Assembly: GCA_951804985.1 (NCBI GenBank)
Contig: OX638130.1
Coordinates: forward strand, 35,272,202-35,336,201
Origin: Dryomyza anilis
Lineage: Eukaryota; Arthropoda; Insecta; Diptera; Dryomyzidae
Reading direction: 5' to 3'
DNA length: 64,000 bases
A program made the position numbers and the translations under genes. The number at the start of each line of letters is the position of its first letter. Within the stretch, counting starts at the first letter, position 1. Under the pieces are notes generated by a model that saw only the letters and a list, made by a program, of their open reading frames with translations, made no database searches and was not told the origin of the DNA. Shown piece after piece: positions 41,498 to 52,177 of the stretch.

Positions 41498-42150
41498 ATA
41501 CCCTACACTAAAAGTGAAAGGATATATTCAGTTTGGTACGACGTTTGTAACACCCAGAAGGAAGCATCTACGGTATGGAAAAATATATATACATATTCTT
41601 GATCAGCATGAACTTCTGAGTCGATTTAGCGATGTCCGTCTGTCCCTCTGTCTGTCTGTCTGTTGAAATCACGATTACAGAAAATGTAGAAGAGCTAGAG
41701 CAATGAAACTTTAGATTTAGATTACTTATCTATCTAAGCTGTCTGAACAAGAACATGATCGGTCTATTGTGACCTGAGAATCGACTACTTATGCTCAAAT
41801 ATCTCATTTAAAATTTATATCTACAGATCAATTTTACTGTATACGTGTTAAGATAAACTTTTTTTGGTCAAATATATATTGACTCATGCTCAAATACAAA
41901 AAAAATCGAAATTCGGTACACCTACCCATTTGTAAATATGGGTATCAAATGAATGGACATTCTTCAACGATTGAAAGTTTGTAGTTATTTTCAGGATTCG
42001 CTTACTCTGGTGACCTATATACCAATTTTAATGATAACCACACTTATGTGTAGGATATTTATAGTCGGCTTAGACCGACTATAATTTTGATAATTCTAAC
42101 TATCATAATAACACCTACATACTTTAAAATTTCCCATGGGAACTAATTTC
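41498..42150 (+). repeat. R745 dispersed repeat, plus-strand copy
   Basis: ATACCCTACACTAAAAGTG through CTTGATCAGCATGAACTTCT and TTATAGTCGGCTTAGACCGA to AATTTCCCATGG. It is the partner of the 31711 copy in the large inverted pair. Confidence 0.85.
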
Positions 42151-42189
42151 CTAATTAGATGTGTGGTTACTTATAAATAGTATATTTAA

Positions 42190-42610
42190 GATGTTAATAG
42201 ATTATTGTTCTGAAAATGGATTAGTATATAATACCTAAATCTACATGTTCTGTTTATATTTTAAATATTAAGTGGTAATGAATTCCAGAGTCGAATTGCG
42301 TTAATGAAAAATAGTCTTTGCGAAAGATATAATAGAGTTTTGGAATATAATAACTTTTGCAGAAATATGCAGTTTCTTATATCCAGATAGTTTGTAATGC
42401 TAGAAACTAAAATGACCTTACTTACATCTTCGACATGTGAAAAACGTCTCAAGGGAAAAACATATCGCGTCACATTATTAAAATGTCTTCTGAGGAGGTC
42501 AGGAGTAATAGCATTTAAAAAAGTTTGGTTGTATGGGACGTGCCACTCCCCTTTGTCCAATCTATCCGTAGTAATAAATTTCATTATGTTTTTACGTAAA
42601 AAAAAATATA
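42190..42610 (-). pseudogene. 3' end of a LINE ORF2 (C-terminal region)
   Basis: The minus-strand frame 42261-42584 reads YVFPLRRFSHVEDV, SSITNYLDIRNCIFLQKLLYSK and ends LFFINAIRLWNSLPLNI. This tail (FFxxAxRLWNSLP) is diagnostic of the end of Jockey/CR1/I-type ORF2. The segment between LLYSK and SQRLFF is shorter than in relatives. It may belong to the family at 3188-7016, whose own 3' end is missing, but no overlap allows a test. Confidence 0.7.
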
Positions 42611-42639
42611 TTTAAATTTTTATTGCGTTTTTGGCTTGT

Positions 42640-42790
42640 TTGTGGAACCTTTACTGAGAACCGGAACTGGAACCGAAATAAAAAATAATGTAAGAAACGG
42701 AACCGGTACCGGAAGCATTTTTTTATTTTTTTATAGAACCGGAAATGAAACCGCAGATAATATAATTTCGGTTCCTAGCCCTGGTCAAAA
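42640..42790. repeat. CCGGAACCG-type degenerate tandem tract
   Basis: Repeated GAACCGGAAC, GGAACCGGTACCGGAA and GAACCGGAAATGAAACCG, ending in CGGTTCCTAGCCCTGGTCAA. Similar words occur at 48810-48920 and 57090-57170. Confidence 0.6.
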
Positions 42791-43032
42791 GTCGACTACT
42801 ATCTTAGGTTGGACATTATTGGTAACGCTGATTATGTTCTTAGGTATCAAAAAATATCTAACTAAGTACAATTTGTCTGGATTGCAGATGTTTTTTCTTA
42901 GATATAAAAAAACGGCATAATATACAATGTTTGCATGTGTGTGTTTTCACGAATAGGACAACAAAGCGGACGGACAACGCAAAACAAAACATAATAGCGA
43001 CAAAGCAAGATCGAAAAAACAATTATACGAAC
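42791..43032. other. spacer, nothing recognised
   Basis: No defined repeat or gene. Confidence 0.4.
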
Positions 43033-43330
43033 ACCGCGGTAGCTCAGTGGTTAGTGCTTTGACTGCGAGCTGAAAGGTCCCCGATTCAAGCCTGGACTGG
43101 GGCTAACAACATCTTTTCGTAGAAACATTTTTCTATACCGCGCTACCTCTTGGCAGTAAATGGCAAACCTACGAGAGTAAAACATTGCCTATGGAAAGCT
43201 CTCACTCGCCGTTCGGATTCGGCAATAAACTATTGGTCCCACCACTTTGAGTACAAATATAACACGCACATCTCAAAATGGTGAGAGAGCTTGGCCTAAG
43301 TTCTTATAGGACTGTAGTGCCAAACTATTT
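43033..43330 (+). mobile_element. tRNA-derived SINE, full-length copy
   Basis: The head has a tRNA-like RNA polymerase III promoter: A box around TAGCTCAGTGG (43040-43050) and B box CGATTCAAGCC (43082-43092). The body runs through TTTTCTATACCGCGCTACCT, GTTCGGATTCGGCAATAAAC and CACTTTGAGTACAAATATAAC to TTCTTATAGGACTGTAG. The same body follows the head at 47453 and is present 5'-truncated at 1003, which shows a SINE rather than a tRNA gene. No LINE partner for its tail was identified. Confidence 0.85.
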
Positions 43331-43384
43331 TTTATACGAACACGTGTTCATTAAATTTTGGTAAGAACACAGCAACAACATTTT

Positions 43385-43510
43385 TGATACCTAAGAAATT
43401 ATTAACTGAATTCAAGAATAATTCTACTTAGTAACTTTTATGATATCTAAGAAATTAATAACTAAATTCAATAATAATTCTACTTAGTTACTTTTTTTGA
43501 CAACTAACTA
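43385..43510 (+). repeat. two-unit tandem repeat (~65 bp)
   Basis: GATACCTAAGAAATTATTAAC...AATAATTCTACTTAGTAACTTTTATG is followed by GATATCTAAGAAATTAATAAC...AATAATTCTACTTAGTTACT, two adjacent copies. Confidence 0.7.
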
Positions 43511-43674
43511 AATCTTTTTATTAAAATTAAGAATTTTTCGGTTTAGTTGTATATCACTCCGTATAATTCTTGATTTCTTCTGGATTTTAGAACTTTTTCC
43601 ACCCGTGTGGAAATTAACGCATCTACACCTTGATAAAGATTCATAATTTAGCATACAAAACATATTTTAAAAAC

Positions 43675-43870
43675 TTTTTTATCATCTCGCTTTCTTGAAA
43701 TAAAAAATACTTTTTTATATACAACTTTTTCTTTTAATTGCAAAACAATACTTTATTTAACATACACTTCATTACCCTTCATTTTTGGACGAAGTACTTG
43801 ATTTACTTGGTTCTTTGCAAATCCCAATTGAACCAATTTGTCAAAAAAAAAAAAAAAACACAAGCATAAT
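43675..43870 (+). repeat. fragment of the 49-58 kb tandem unit
   Basis: Shares ATCTCGCTTTCTTGAAATAAAA-like sequence, TATACAACTTTTTCTTTTAA, GGACGAAGTACTTGATTTAC and CCCAATTGAACCA with the units starting at 49262 and 51372. Confidence 0.75.
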
Positions 43871-44268
43871 GCGCCTGGATTCGTATCACTTTCCATTGCA
43901 ACACTTTCGTTAAAAAAAAAAACCTTGGGTCATATACATTTCCGCCGAAGTTTAATTGCACTGTTCTACAAGGATTTTAATCTGGAATGAAACCTGTCAT
44001 TTCTGGTTGATTTCGGTTTCCTGATTCTTGCTGAGTACTCAGAATTTTTTTTATACGTCGAGATTTTGCACAAAATCGAGTCAAAGTTGTAGAAAAGGTC
44101 GTTTTTGGTACTTTATATCGCAAGTTATCGTACGATTTCGACATGTTGCAGATGCAAACTTTATCACAAAATAAAATATGAACCTTGCCCTACGAATAAT
44201 TGGAAAAAAATCTGTGTCCAGATATTAGTTTTTGCAAAAAAATCAAAAAGAAATTTGTGTTACCAAAA

Positions 44269-44403
44269 ATTTGACATGAAAAAAATAAAAAATGCGACAC
44301 CCTACAGCTCTCTTTATCAAATTTAAATTTATAATATTGTTTGGACGCGGTTGTAGTAGTAATATTATTGAACATTTTATTTTAATGAATGTCAGATTTG
44401 GAA
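44269..44403. repeat. left arm of an inverted pair around the mariner
   Basis: ATTTGACATGAAAAAAATAA through CTTTATCAAATTTAAATTTA to TTTTAATGAATGTCAGATTT; matched in reverse complement by 46601-46742. Confidence 0.8.
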
Positions 44404-45244
44404 CTTTTTTTTAGTGACGAAAATAAATTGTGAAAATTTAAAAAAGTATGCCCTTATGGATCACTTCATCATAATAAAGTAATAATAAAATATTGGTCGC
44501 GAAACGTTAGAAATCTAAATGAGAATAAAATTTATTGTATATTTTTAACATAGAAAAATTTTTGACATTTAATGCGAGGTAAGCTTTTCTTATATTGTGA
44601 AAATTAATTGATAAATATAACATAAATAAATATAAATATCAGAGATAGTTAGTTATGATTTTTAAAATTTGTGTGACTTTTAATATTTTTACTTAGGACA
44701 TCAAATTAATATGTTTTAAATGACCTGTCATATTTTTACATTAAAAAAGTTGTAGCTAATCATTTGTTACATTTACAATTTATATATACTGATAAATACT
44801 GATATATTTTAAATACATAACAAAACTTGCATATTATCGAACTTAATACCTTTTTTTGTAACATTTTTTAAAAAATATTTCAATCATTTAAAAAAAAAGT
44901 ATCGTTTACATTAGATACGTTTAGATACACATTTTTATGACATTCGATAAAATGTTCTTAAGCGATGCAGATATTAAAATTGAAAACATACAAATTAAAT
45001 GTTTTATTTAGTTCGTGTTGTTTTATTAAGTACTACAAAGTGAAGGACTCAGTTCAGCTCAATTATATTGTTTTCATTCATTGACTGAAAATAGTGAGTG
45101 ATGAAATTTATTTTAGGAGTAAGCAAATACCTAATGAATAACTATTTATTGCATTTTATAGAGAGAAATAAAGCTTTATAAAAAGTTACGCGCTTTTAAT
45201 GTGATTTTTTTATTTCATTGTGAGAGGATTTTACTATTATAATA
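44404..45244. other. AT-rich spacer, nothing recognised
   Basis: No gene or family recognised between the inverted arm and the mariner. Confidence 0.45.
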
Positions 45245-46495
45245 AAGGGTTTTTCAGGGACGCTACAAAAGTAGAGCGACAGGGACAGCAAACGACGCCA
45301 TATTTCTTGCCGCTCTTTTGACATTTCTCTTCAGTAAGGTTTGCCATTTCATGGAAAGATATACGAGCCAACAACGAGTCGAAATTATTAAAATTTACTA
45401 CCGAAATTTGGAGTCAGTGGCCTCAACGTTAAGAGCGCTACGTCCAATTTATGGTCGTCATAATCGTCCTAGCAGATCAACAATTGATCGTCTAGTGGAA
45501 AAATTTGAATCCACAGGCACAGTACAAAATGTTCTCGTACCAGTGAGACAAAGAAGTGTCCGTAGTGTCGAGAATATTGCTGCCGCTGAGGCTTCAGTTG
45601 AAGAAAGCCCAAATGTGTCTCTCACACGTCGTTCTCAAGCGTTGGGCATCTCTGTGACGTCCTTGTGGCGAATTTTGCGAAATAATCTTGGCCTACATCC
45701 TTAAAAAATCAAATTGACGCAAGAACTGAAGCCGCTTGACCACCAGAAGCGTCGTATGTTCGTGAATTGGGCTGAGCAACAACTTGAAAATGATTCGGAT
45801 TTTCATCGAAAAATCATCTTCAGCGATTAGGCTCATTTCTGGCTGAATGGCTTCGTCAATAAACAAAATGTGCATTATTGGTCAGACAGAAATCCTCCAT
45901 GAGTCATAATTGCATCCCGAAAAAATAACGGTTTGATGCGGTTTATGGGCCGGCGGCGTCATTGGGCCGTACTTCTTCCGTGATGATCAAGACCGGCACG
46001 TTACTGTGAATGGGAATCGTTACCGTTCAATGATAACCGAATATTTTTGGCCCCAATTGGATAATATGGACTTGGAGGACATGTGGTTCCAACAGGACGG
46101 CGCCACAAGCCACAGAGCGAATGCCACTATCAATTTATTGGAAACCAAGTTTGGAGAACGTGTTATCTCACGAAATGGTCCAGTCGATTGGCCGCCTCGG
46201 TCGTGCGATTTGACGCCGTTAGACTATTTCCTGTGGGGCTACGTCAAGTCTATGGTCTATGTCAACATGCCAGCGACGATTGATGAATTTCGTACGAATA
46301 CCGAACGTGAAATTGCAGCAGTATCGGCCGATTTATGCTTGAAAACTGTCGAAAATTGGGTTCAGCGTCTGGACTTCTGCAAGCGTGCCCGTGGTGGCCA
46401 TGCAAAAGAAATCGAGTTCTATACATAATGGCATCGAACGTACTTTGACAGGAATAAAGAATTTCATTCATATCCAACTTTTGTAGCGCTTTAGT
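45245..46495 (+). mobile_element. mariner element, DD41D (rosa-type)
   Basis: Left end TA then AAGGGTTTTTCAGGGACGCT; the inner terminal word GCTACAAAAGT recurs inverted near the right end (ACTTTTGTAGCGC, 46478-46490), after which the right end is diverged. It encodes one plus-strand transposase (45351-46428). The distance from the second catalytic Asp (QQDGATSH) to the third (DLTPLDYF) is 41 residues, the spacing of rosa-type mariners. A palindromic relic of the same family is at 36221. Confidence 0.85.
45351..46428 (+). pseudogene. mariner (DD41D) transposase
   Basis: Starts MERYTSQQRVEIIKIYYRN with a helix-turn-helix pair (IYGRHNRPSRSTIDRLVEKF; SLTRRSQALGISVTSLWRIL). A stop at 45702-45704 follows GLHP; the same frame continues KIKLTQELKPLDHQKRRMF to IIFSD, the first catalytic Asp, where the next codon (normally Glu) is TAG. 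A further stop after RNPP and shifts near 45950-46000 follow. From about 46006 the frame is open again through WFQQDGATSHRAN, PPRSCDLTPLDYFLWGYVKS and LDFCKRARGGHAKEIEF to the normal end. The enzyme would cut and paste at TA; this copy cannot. Confidence 0.85.
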
Positions 46496-46600
46496 ATGTA
46501 ATCTATTGTCAACAATAAAGTAATGAACAACCAACATTTCATGTTAGAGACTACATGTTTAATCTAGTTTATAGTAAACTTCATATTCGTCACGAAAAAT

Positions 46601-46742
46601 AGTTCCTAATCTGTCATTCATTAAAATAACATGTTCAATATATATTACGCGGCTGTTGCGTCCAAACAATATTATAAATTTAAATTTGATAAAGAGTAGC
46701 TGTATTGTGTCGCATTTTTTATTTTTTTCATGTCAAATTTTC
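46601..46742. repeat. right arm of the inverted pair around the mariner
   Basis: Reverse complement of 44269-44403 with few mismatches. The two arms and the 2.2 kb between them, including the mariner, may be one older fold-back element. Confidence 0.8.
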
Positions 46743-47084
46743 CAAATTTTCAGTTTAGTCGCTCAGAAGCATTCATTAACGACGAATGTGTAATAGATTT
46801 TTTAACCCATTAAAGCCTGCCGAATCAAATATATACCATATATAACACAATATATAACTTTAATTTTTTAAACATCTTGGTTGATTTTTATTTACCAGGT
46901 TGGTTGAAAAATTAATGCAATTCAAGATGAATTTCATAACTTTAATATATATATTTTATACTTTACTGGACCATCAATTTAAACTTTGAAGTTGAAAATC
47001 AATTTAGATTTAAATGTTCAAAATTTTGGTTTAAATTATGTACATTTAAGTTGTAATTTATCATTGACTATTAGTGCTATACAT
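46743..47084. other. AT-rich spacer, nothing recognised
   Basis: No gene or family recognised. Confidence 0.4.
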
Positions 47085-47428
47085 ATAAACAAACTTCCGT
47101 CGAATAACTTCCGTTTCAAATTATATAGCGAGCATACGAGGAATGTTACCGTACGAGTGAATGTTACCATATCGGTGACAACGAATTTAGTGGAGTATCG
47201 CAGATTCGAATGTCGTCCAGGCTGATATATATTTATTTTTATTATTATTTTATTTATTTTTAATTTATTAATTAAGAATTATGAAAAAAATCAATATATA
47301 CATAAATAATAAAAAAAAAGAACGAGCGATACTCAACTAAATTCGTTGTCACCATATCAGTAACATTAACTCGTATGCTCGCTATATAATTCGAAATGTC
47401 CTTTTCGACGGAAGTTTGTTTATATAGC
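47085..47428. repeat. inverted repeat, ~110 bp arms
   Basis: Left arm 47085-47205 (AACAAACTTCCGTCGAATAA, TATATAGCGAGCATACGAGG, CGGTGACAACGAATTTAGT) pairs with right arm 47328-47428 (ACTAAATTCGTTGTCACCAT, CGTATGCTCGCTATATAATT, TTCGACGGAAGTTTGTTTAT). The left arm has a small internal duplication (GTTACCGTACGAGTGAAT / GTTACCATATCGG). A TATTTTTATT-rich spacer separates them. Confidence 0.8.
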
Positions 47429-47452
47429 ACATTACAATGAATGATAGGTAGA

Positions 47453-47698
47453 GTCAGTAGCTCAAGGTTAGTGCGTTGGACTGCGAGCCGAAAGGTCGCC
47501 GGTTGAAGCCTGGATTGGGGTAATAACATCTTTTCATAGAAACATTTTTCTATACCACGCTACCTCTCAGCAGTAAATGGCAAACCTACGAGAGTAAAAC
47601 ATTGCCTATGAAAAGCTCTCACCCGCCGTTCGGATTCGGCAATAAACAAAATGATGAGAGAGCTCGGCCTAAGTTCTTATAGGACGTTAGCGCCAAGA
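47453..47698 (+). mobile_element. tRNA-derived SINE, second copy
   Basis: The head has the A box region TAGCTCAAGGTTAG and B box GGTTGAAGCC (47501-47510); the body matches 43100-43330 with a ~25-base deletion after TTCGGCAATAAAC. It lies 25 bases right of the preceding inverted repeat. Confidence 0.85.
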
Positions 47699-48164
47699 TA
47701 GATCATGTCTGTTCGTCAAATAGGTGTTGTTCAGGTACGTTTCGAGAGGTAGCGGACAAACAAGGTAAAATATAAAATAAATATCAATCGAATGAGACGA
47801 AAAATGCTTAATTATATGTATATAAAAATTAAATATAAAGAAAATAATTAAAATTAAATAATATAATATATATGAAGAATGAGTATTCAACCTTACAGTT
47901 GATACTATTTTTACTAAAGCAGTTGAAAAATTAATCAATATGGTTAAATTTCCCAACCATACGGTTCAGTTTATGGACACGCATACAATGTTTCAACCTA
48001 ATAAATAGTTTATAAATGTAAATAGTTTATAAATGTTTTTTCAACATAATACTATAATTTTTAAACTTTTTATTTGAACAATCTTTATATATTATAAATC
48101 ACCTTTAAAAGTTAAAAAATTCAACTCGTTTTGGTTGCGATAAATATGCAAACTTACAAAGTTG
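47699..48164. other. AT-rich spacer, nothing recognised
   Basis: No gene or repeat family recognised. The minus-strand frame 47687-47956 has hydrophobic runs that follow from AT composition. Confidence 0.4.
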
Positions 48165-48167
48165 AGT

Positions 48168-48345
48168 CCGCTCATGATTTGAGCGAACTGAACATCTTCG
48201 CTCAAGCTCATTTGAGCGATCGATCATCACTCAACCCTTTTTGCTCAAGCTCTTTTCTGCGATCGATTATAGTTAAACCCTCTTCTCTCAAGCTTATTTG
48301 AGCGATCGATTATCGCTGAAACTCATTTGAGCGATCAACTTTTGT
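48168..48345. repeat. GCTCAAGCTCATTTGAGCGATCGAT minisatellite
   Basis: Three to four degenerate ~58-62 bp units built on CTCAAGCTCATTTGAGC and GCGATCGAT(T/C)AT. Both words are partly palindromic. Confidence 0.75.
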
Positions 48346-48605
48346 ACATCCTTCGTGTTTAATTTCAGTATTAAAATTTTGCTTTTATTTTTAAAGTCAA
48401 TTTTTAGCTCAGTGTAGTTTTTTTAATTTTGCGGCGGGGTATTGTGCATCTGAATTTAATTTCTCATTTTTTTTCTCTAAAATGGTATTGAGATCGTTCT
48501 AATAGTATTTGTTTTAAAGGAAGAGAAATAAAAAAAAAATATTTATTATTTTTCGTACTTATACTTTACAATATAATTAAATTACAATATAAATAATTTT
48601 TTGTA

Positions 48606-48701
48606 GTTAAAACATAATGGAAATGGATCCAATTTACCCACATTCTGCAACTTTATTTGCTGCAATAAGCGCATCTGTGTTTGTTGTGCTTGGAGTGATA
48701 G
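48606..48701 (+). CDS. Tre1: first coding exon of a Tre1-like rhodopsin-family GPCR
   Basis: A T-rich tract and TTTGTAG (acceptor AG at 48604-48605) precede TTAAAACATA and an ATG at 48617. The exon encodes 28 codons, MEMDPIYPHSATLFAAISAS then VFVVLGVI plus the first base of a Gly codon, and ends at a consensus donor GTAAGT (48702-48707). A short N-terminus followed by a membrane helix ending in G-x-x-G is the start of TM1 in class A GPCRs, where Asn would be next. The sequence closely resembles what I recall of the start of fly Tre1 (Trapped in endoderm 1), a receptor guiding germ-cell migration. No second exon is visible in the next 15.3 kb. The opposite-strand open frame is a shadow. Confidence 0.7.
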
Positions 48702-49261
48702 GTAAGTCATTTGATATATAATAAACTGCAAAAAATCGCTCATTTGTGACCTAGTTTTGAACAATGCTCTTACATGCATTTGCATGCTCTTAAACGAGGA
48801 CTGATACATAAACGAATAACGGTTTCGATTTCGGTTTGATCCCTCGTTTCGGTTTAAAATTCTATAACGATACGGTTCCGGTAAGTTATAAGTTACGGTT
48901 TCGAATTCAATTTCTGTTTTTGTATTATCTTTTTCACATATTTTCTATGTCTTGAAAAAAAAACTACTAAACTCACACAATAACAAAAAACCAATTACAT
49001 ATAATATTGAATTATAGTTTTAATACCAATGAATGAATACAGTGAAGAATTTAAATAAAATATAATTATATAGCCTAAAAATGTATATAACTATAAATTA
49101 TAATTTTAAATTATCACAAGCTCAGATCAAAAGTATTTTAAACATTATGTTAGGAAAAAAAAATTTCGAAATGTTTACAGTAAAAACTAACCTCATTTTC
49201 TAAATGCAAAAAAAAGCGACAAAAACATATCAGAGCAAAAATATGATAAAGTTTTATCTCA
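48702..49261. other. start of the putative Tre1 intron; CGGTTTCGG tract
   Basis: Intron starts GTAAGTCATTTG. At 48810-48920 there are repeated CGGTTTCG(A/G), CGGTTTGA and CGGTTCCGG words similar to 42640-42790. The rest is AT-rich without a recognised gene. Confidence 0.45.
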
Positions 49262-51371
49262 TTATTAAGCTGACTGTTTCTTTAATCATTTTTACTCTTA
49301 AAAAATGCTATTTTGTGACTTACTTTTACAACGACGATGCAATATACAGGGAAGTAGAAATTATTACATTTCGCACACAAAACACATTTTAAAACTTTTT
49401 TATTATCTCGCTTTCTCTTCTGTTTGTTCGGTACAAATGTTGTAACTGATTTTATGCTAACTTCCCGATGAGTTAGATACTTGATATTTTAAACATACCC
49501 TAGAACTGGATGACAATGCAATATTATCGTGTTCTTGTCTGTCAGTAGTAGCCATGGTTCCATATTAAATATTATTCTTCATTTTAATGCAATTCGGCTT
49601 TTCGAATTTTGTCACACGAAAATCTAACTGACACAAAAAATAATAAAAACGAAAAAAATGAAATAAAAAATTCTTTTTTATATACAACTTTTTCTTTTAA
49701 TTTGAAAAACAATACTTTCTTTAACATTTCATTTTTGGACGAAGTACTTGATTTACTTGGTTCTGTTGAAATCCCAATTGAACCATTTTTTCCAAAAAAC
49801 ACAAACATAATGCATAACATTTTTATTGTTACAAAAATATTTGTTTATATTTTGTTTTTATTTATGTAAAAAAAAATTGTTTGGAAATTGGTTTTGTCGA
49901 ACAAACATTTTTTCTGAACAAAAATATATTGAAATTTTGTAAGAATTTATTTTTTTCGAATACTTTGTATTGGTCGAACGAACAATTTTTTTCAATTATT
50001 TTTTATTTTTTTTTTTTTTGCAAATGTTGATTTTTGATTTATACTCTTTGTCTAAATAAGTGTGTATTTCTTTTCTAAATTTAAATTTAAGTTTCTTGTT
50101 GTTGTCAATATGTATGTCAATAATTGTTCACTTCAAAGCACTTCTCTGCTAACAGGTTATGGACCGGCATTTTTTTAAAGTAATTTTTAAAATTTGTATG
50201 CTTTAAAAAATTGTTCGAGATGGCGCACAGTGTTCCAGAATTCAAATTTAAACGGCAAAAAGTCTAAAATTTGTTGTCTTGAAAATTAAATCTGATTTGA
50301 CCAACGTAATAAGAAAGGAATGCTGCCTATAATGAAATAATAAAAACGTAGATTTTAACCAGTACCTGCGCACACTGTCCCTAAACGCTCTTAAATCGGG
50401 TGAAATTCAGTATTTTTGGAACCACTGAACCGAGAGAAATTAAGTTTTCAAATTAGAGTTTGTATCTTTAACGGTAACGGAGATAAAAATCAGTATAGTA
50501 GAGATTTTTTCATGAAATTTTTTTCAAAAATTGTGAAAAATACAAAAATTATCCTATTTTTAAATTCTTTTTTTTATGTTTAGTTTTAAAGAACACGAAT
50601 TTTTGTTTTCATTTTTGAAGACTTTACTTTACATATTTATACATAGATTGTACATTTTATCATGAAATCAAAATATTTGTATAGGACTTTTATAAACAAT
50701 TACCACATAAATCAGAAACTGAAAACCATTTTTAAACTTATACATAAATCTCCGTAATTTTCTTCAGTAACATGTACTTTTCTTGTATTTTTTTGATAGA
50801 TAACATTGCTGAAAATCTTTTAAATGATAAAAATTATCCAAAATATATTTAACTCATCTGGCAACACTGGTCAAAGTTAAAGTTTTTAATTTTTTTTTTA
50901 CTTTGAACATCTGCAGAAAAATTTTCAAAGTCTAAAGGCAATTTTAAGGATGAATTATTGCTTCATATTACAGTTTAGTATTTTGTATGGGAAATTAAGC
51001 AAAACTAACATTGAATTTGATTGAACATAATATTAAAGCGATGTTAAAGCTATCATCACAAAACTTTTACCGAATATATACAAATTTTATATATTTCAAA
51101 ATCAATAAAAATAATTTGGAAATATTTACATTATATGGGTAGATATAACGGTTTGCTGACAAGTCCTTTAAAAAAATTCATATTTTCGTAAATAATGTTG
51201 TCCTGCACATATACTACAACTTTTTCTTTTAATTTGTAAAACAATACTATCTTTAATAAACTACATTACACTTCATTTTTGGACGAAGTACTTGATTTAC
51301 TTGGTTCTGTTGAAATCCCAATTGAACCATTTTTTTTTTCCAAAAAACACAAACATAATGCATAACATTTT
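49262..51371 (+). repeat. tandem segmental duplication, unit 1 (2.1 kb)
   Basis: Starts TTATTAAGCTGACTGTTTCT, as does unit 2 at 51372. It contains GGACGAAGTACTTGATTTAC (49738), TAACAGGTTATGGACCGGCA (50151), CTCTTAAATCGGGTGAAATT (50389) and ATCTGGCAACACTGG (50857), and ends with a second partial copy of its own beginning (51226-51371). The 50.45-51.2 kb part is related to the fold-back repeat at 20.0-23.6 kb. No gene; open frames such as 49584-49820 are not conserved as proteins. Confidence 0.85.
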
Positions 51372-52177
51372 TATTAAGCTGACTGTTTCTTTAATCATTT
51401 TTACTCTTAAAAAATGCTATTTTGTGACTTTTACTTTTACAACGACGATGCAATATACAGGGAAGTAGAAATTATTACATTTCGCACACAAAAGTTTTTT
51501 GTTATCTCGCTTTCTATTCTGTTTGTTCGGTACAAATGTTGTAACTGATTTTATGCTAACTTCCCGATGAGCTAGATACTTAATATTTTAAACATACCCT
51601 AGAACTGGATGACAATGCAATATTATCGTGTTCTTGTCTGTCAGTAGGAGCCATGGTTCCATATTAAATATTATTCCTCATTTTAATGCTATTCGGCTTT
51701 TCGAATTTTGTCACACGAAAATCTAACTGACACGAAAAATAATAAAAACGAAAAAAAATGAAATAAAAAATTCTTTTTTATATACAACTTTTTCTTTTAA
51801 TTTGAAAAACAATACTTTCTGTAACATTTCATTTTTGGACGAAGTACTTGATTTACTTGGTTCTGTTGAATTCCCAATTGAACCATTTTTTTTCCAAAAA
51901 ACCACAAACATAATGCATAATATTTTTATTGTTACAAAAATATTTGTTTATATATTGTTTTTATTTATGTAAAAAAAATTGTTTGGAAATTGGTTTTGTC
52001 GAACAAACATTTTTTCTGAACAAAAATATATTGAAATTTTGTAAGAATTTATTTTTTTCGAATACTTTGTATTGGTCGAACGAACAATTTTTTTCAATTA
52101 TTTTTTTTTTTTTTTTTTGCAAATGTTGATTTTTGATTTATACTCTTTGTCTAAATAAGTGTGTATTTCTTTTCTTA

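Noticed and set aside
43033..43110. tRNA gene-like A and B boxes
   Set aside because: The sequence continues into a body shared with 47453 and 1003, and the head does not form a clean tRNA; it is a SINE.
48582..48809. 75-codon minus-strand frame over the Tre1-like exon
   Set aside because: Antisense shadow; the plus strand has acceptor, ATG, homologous peptide and donor.
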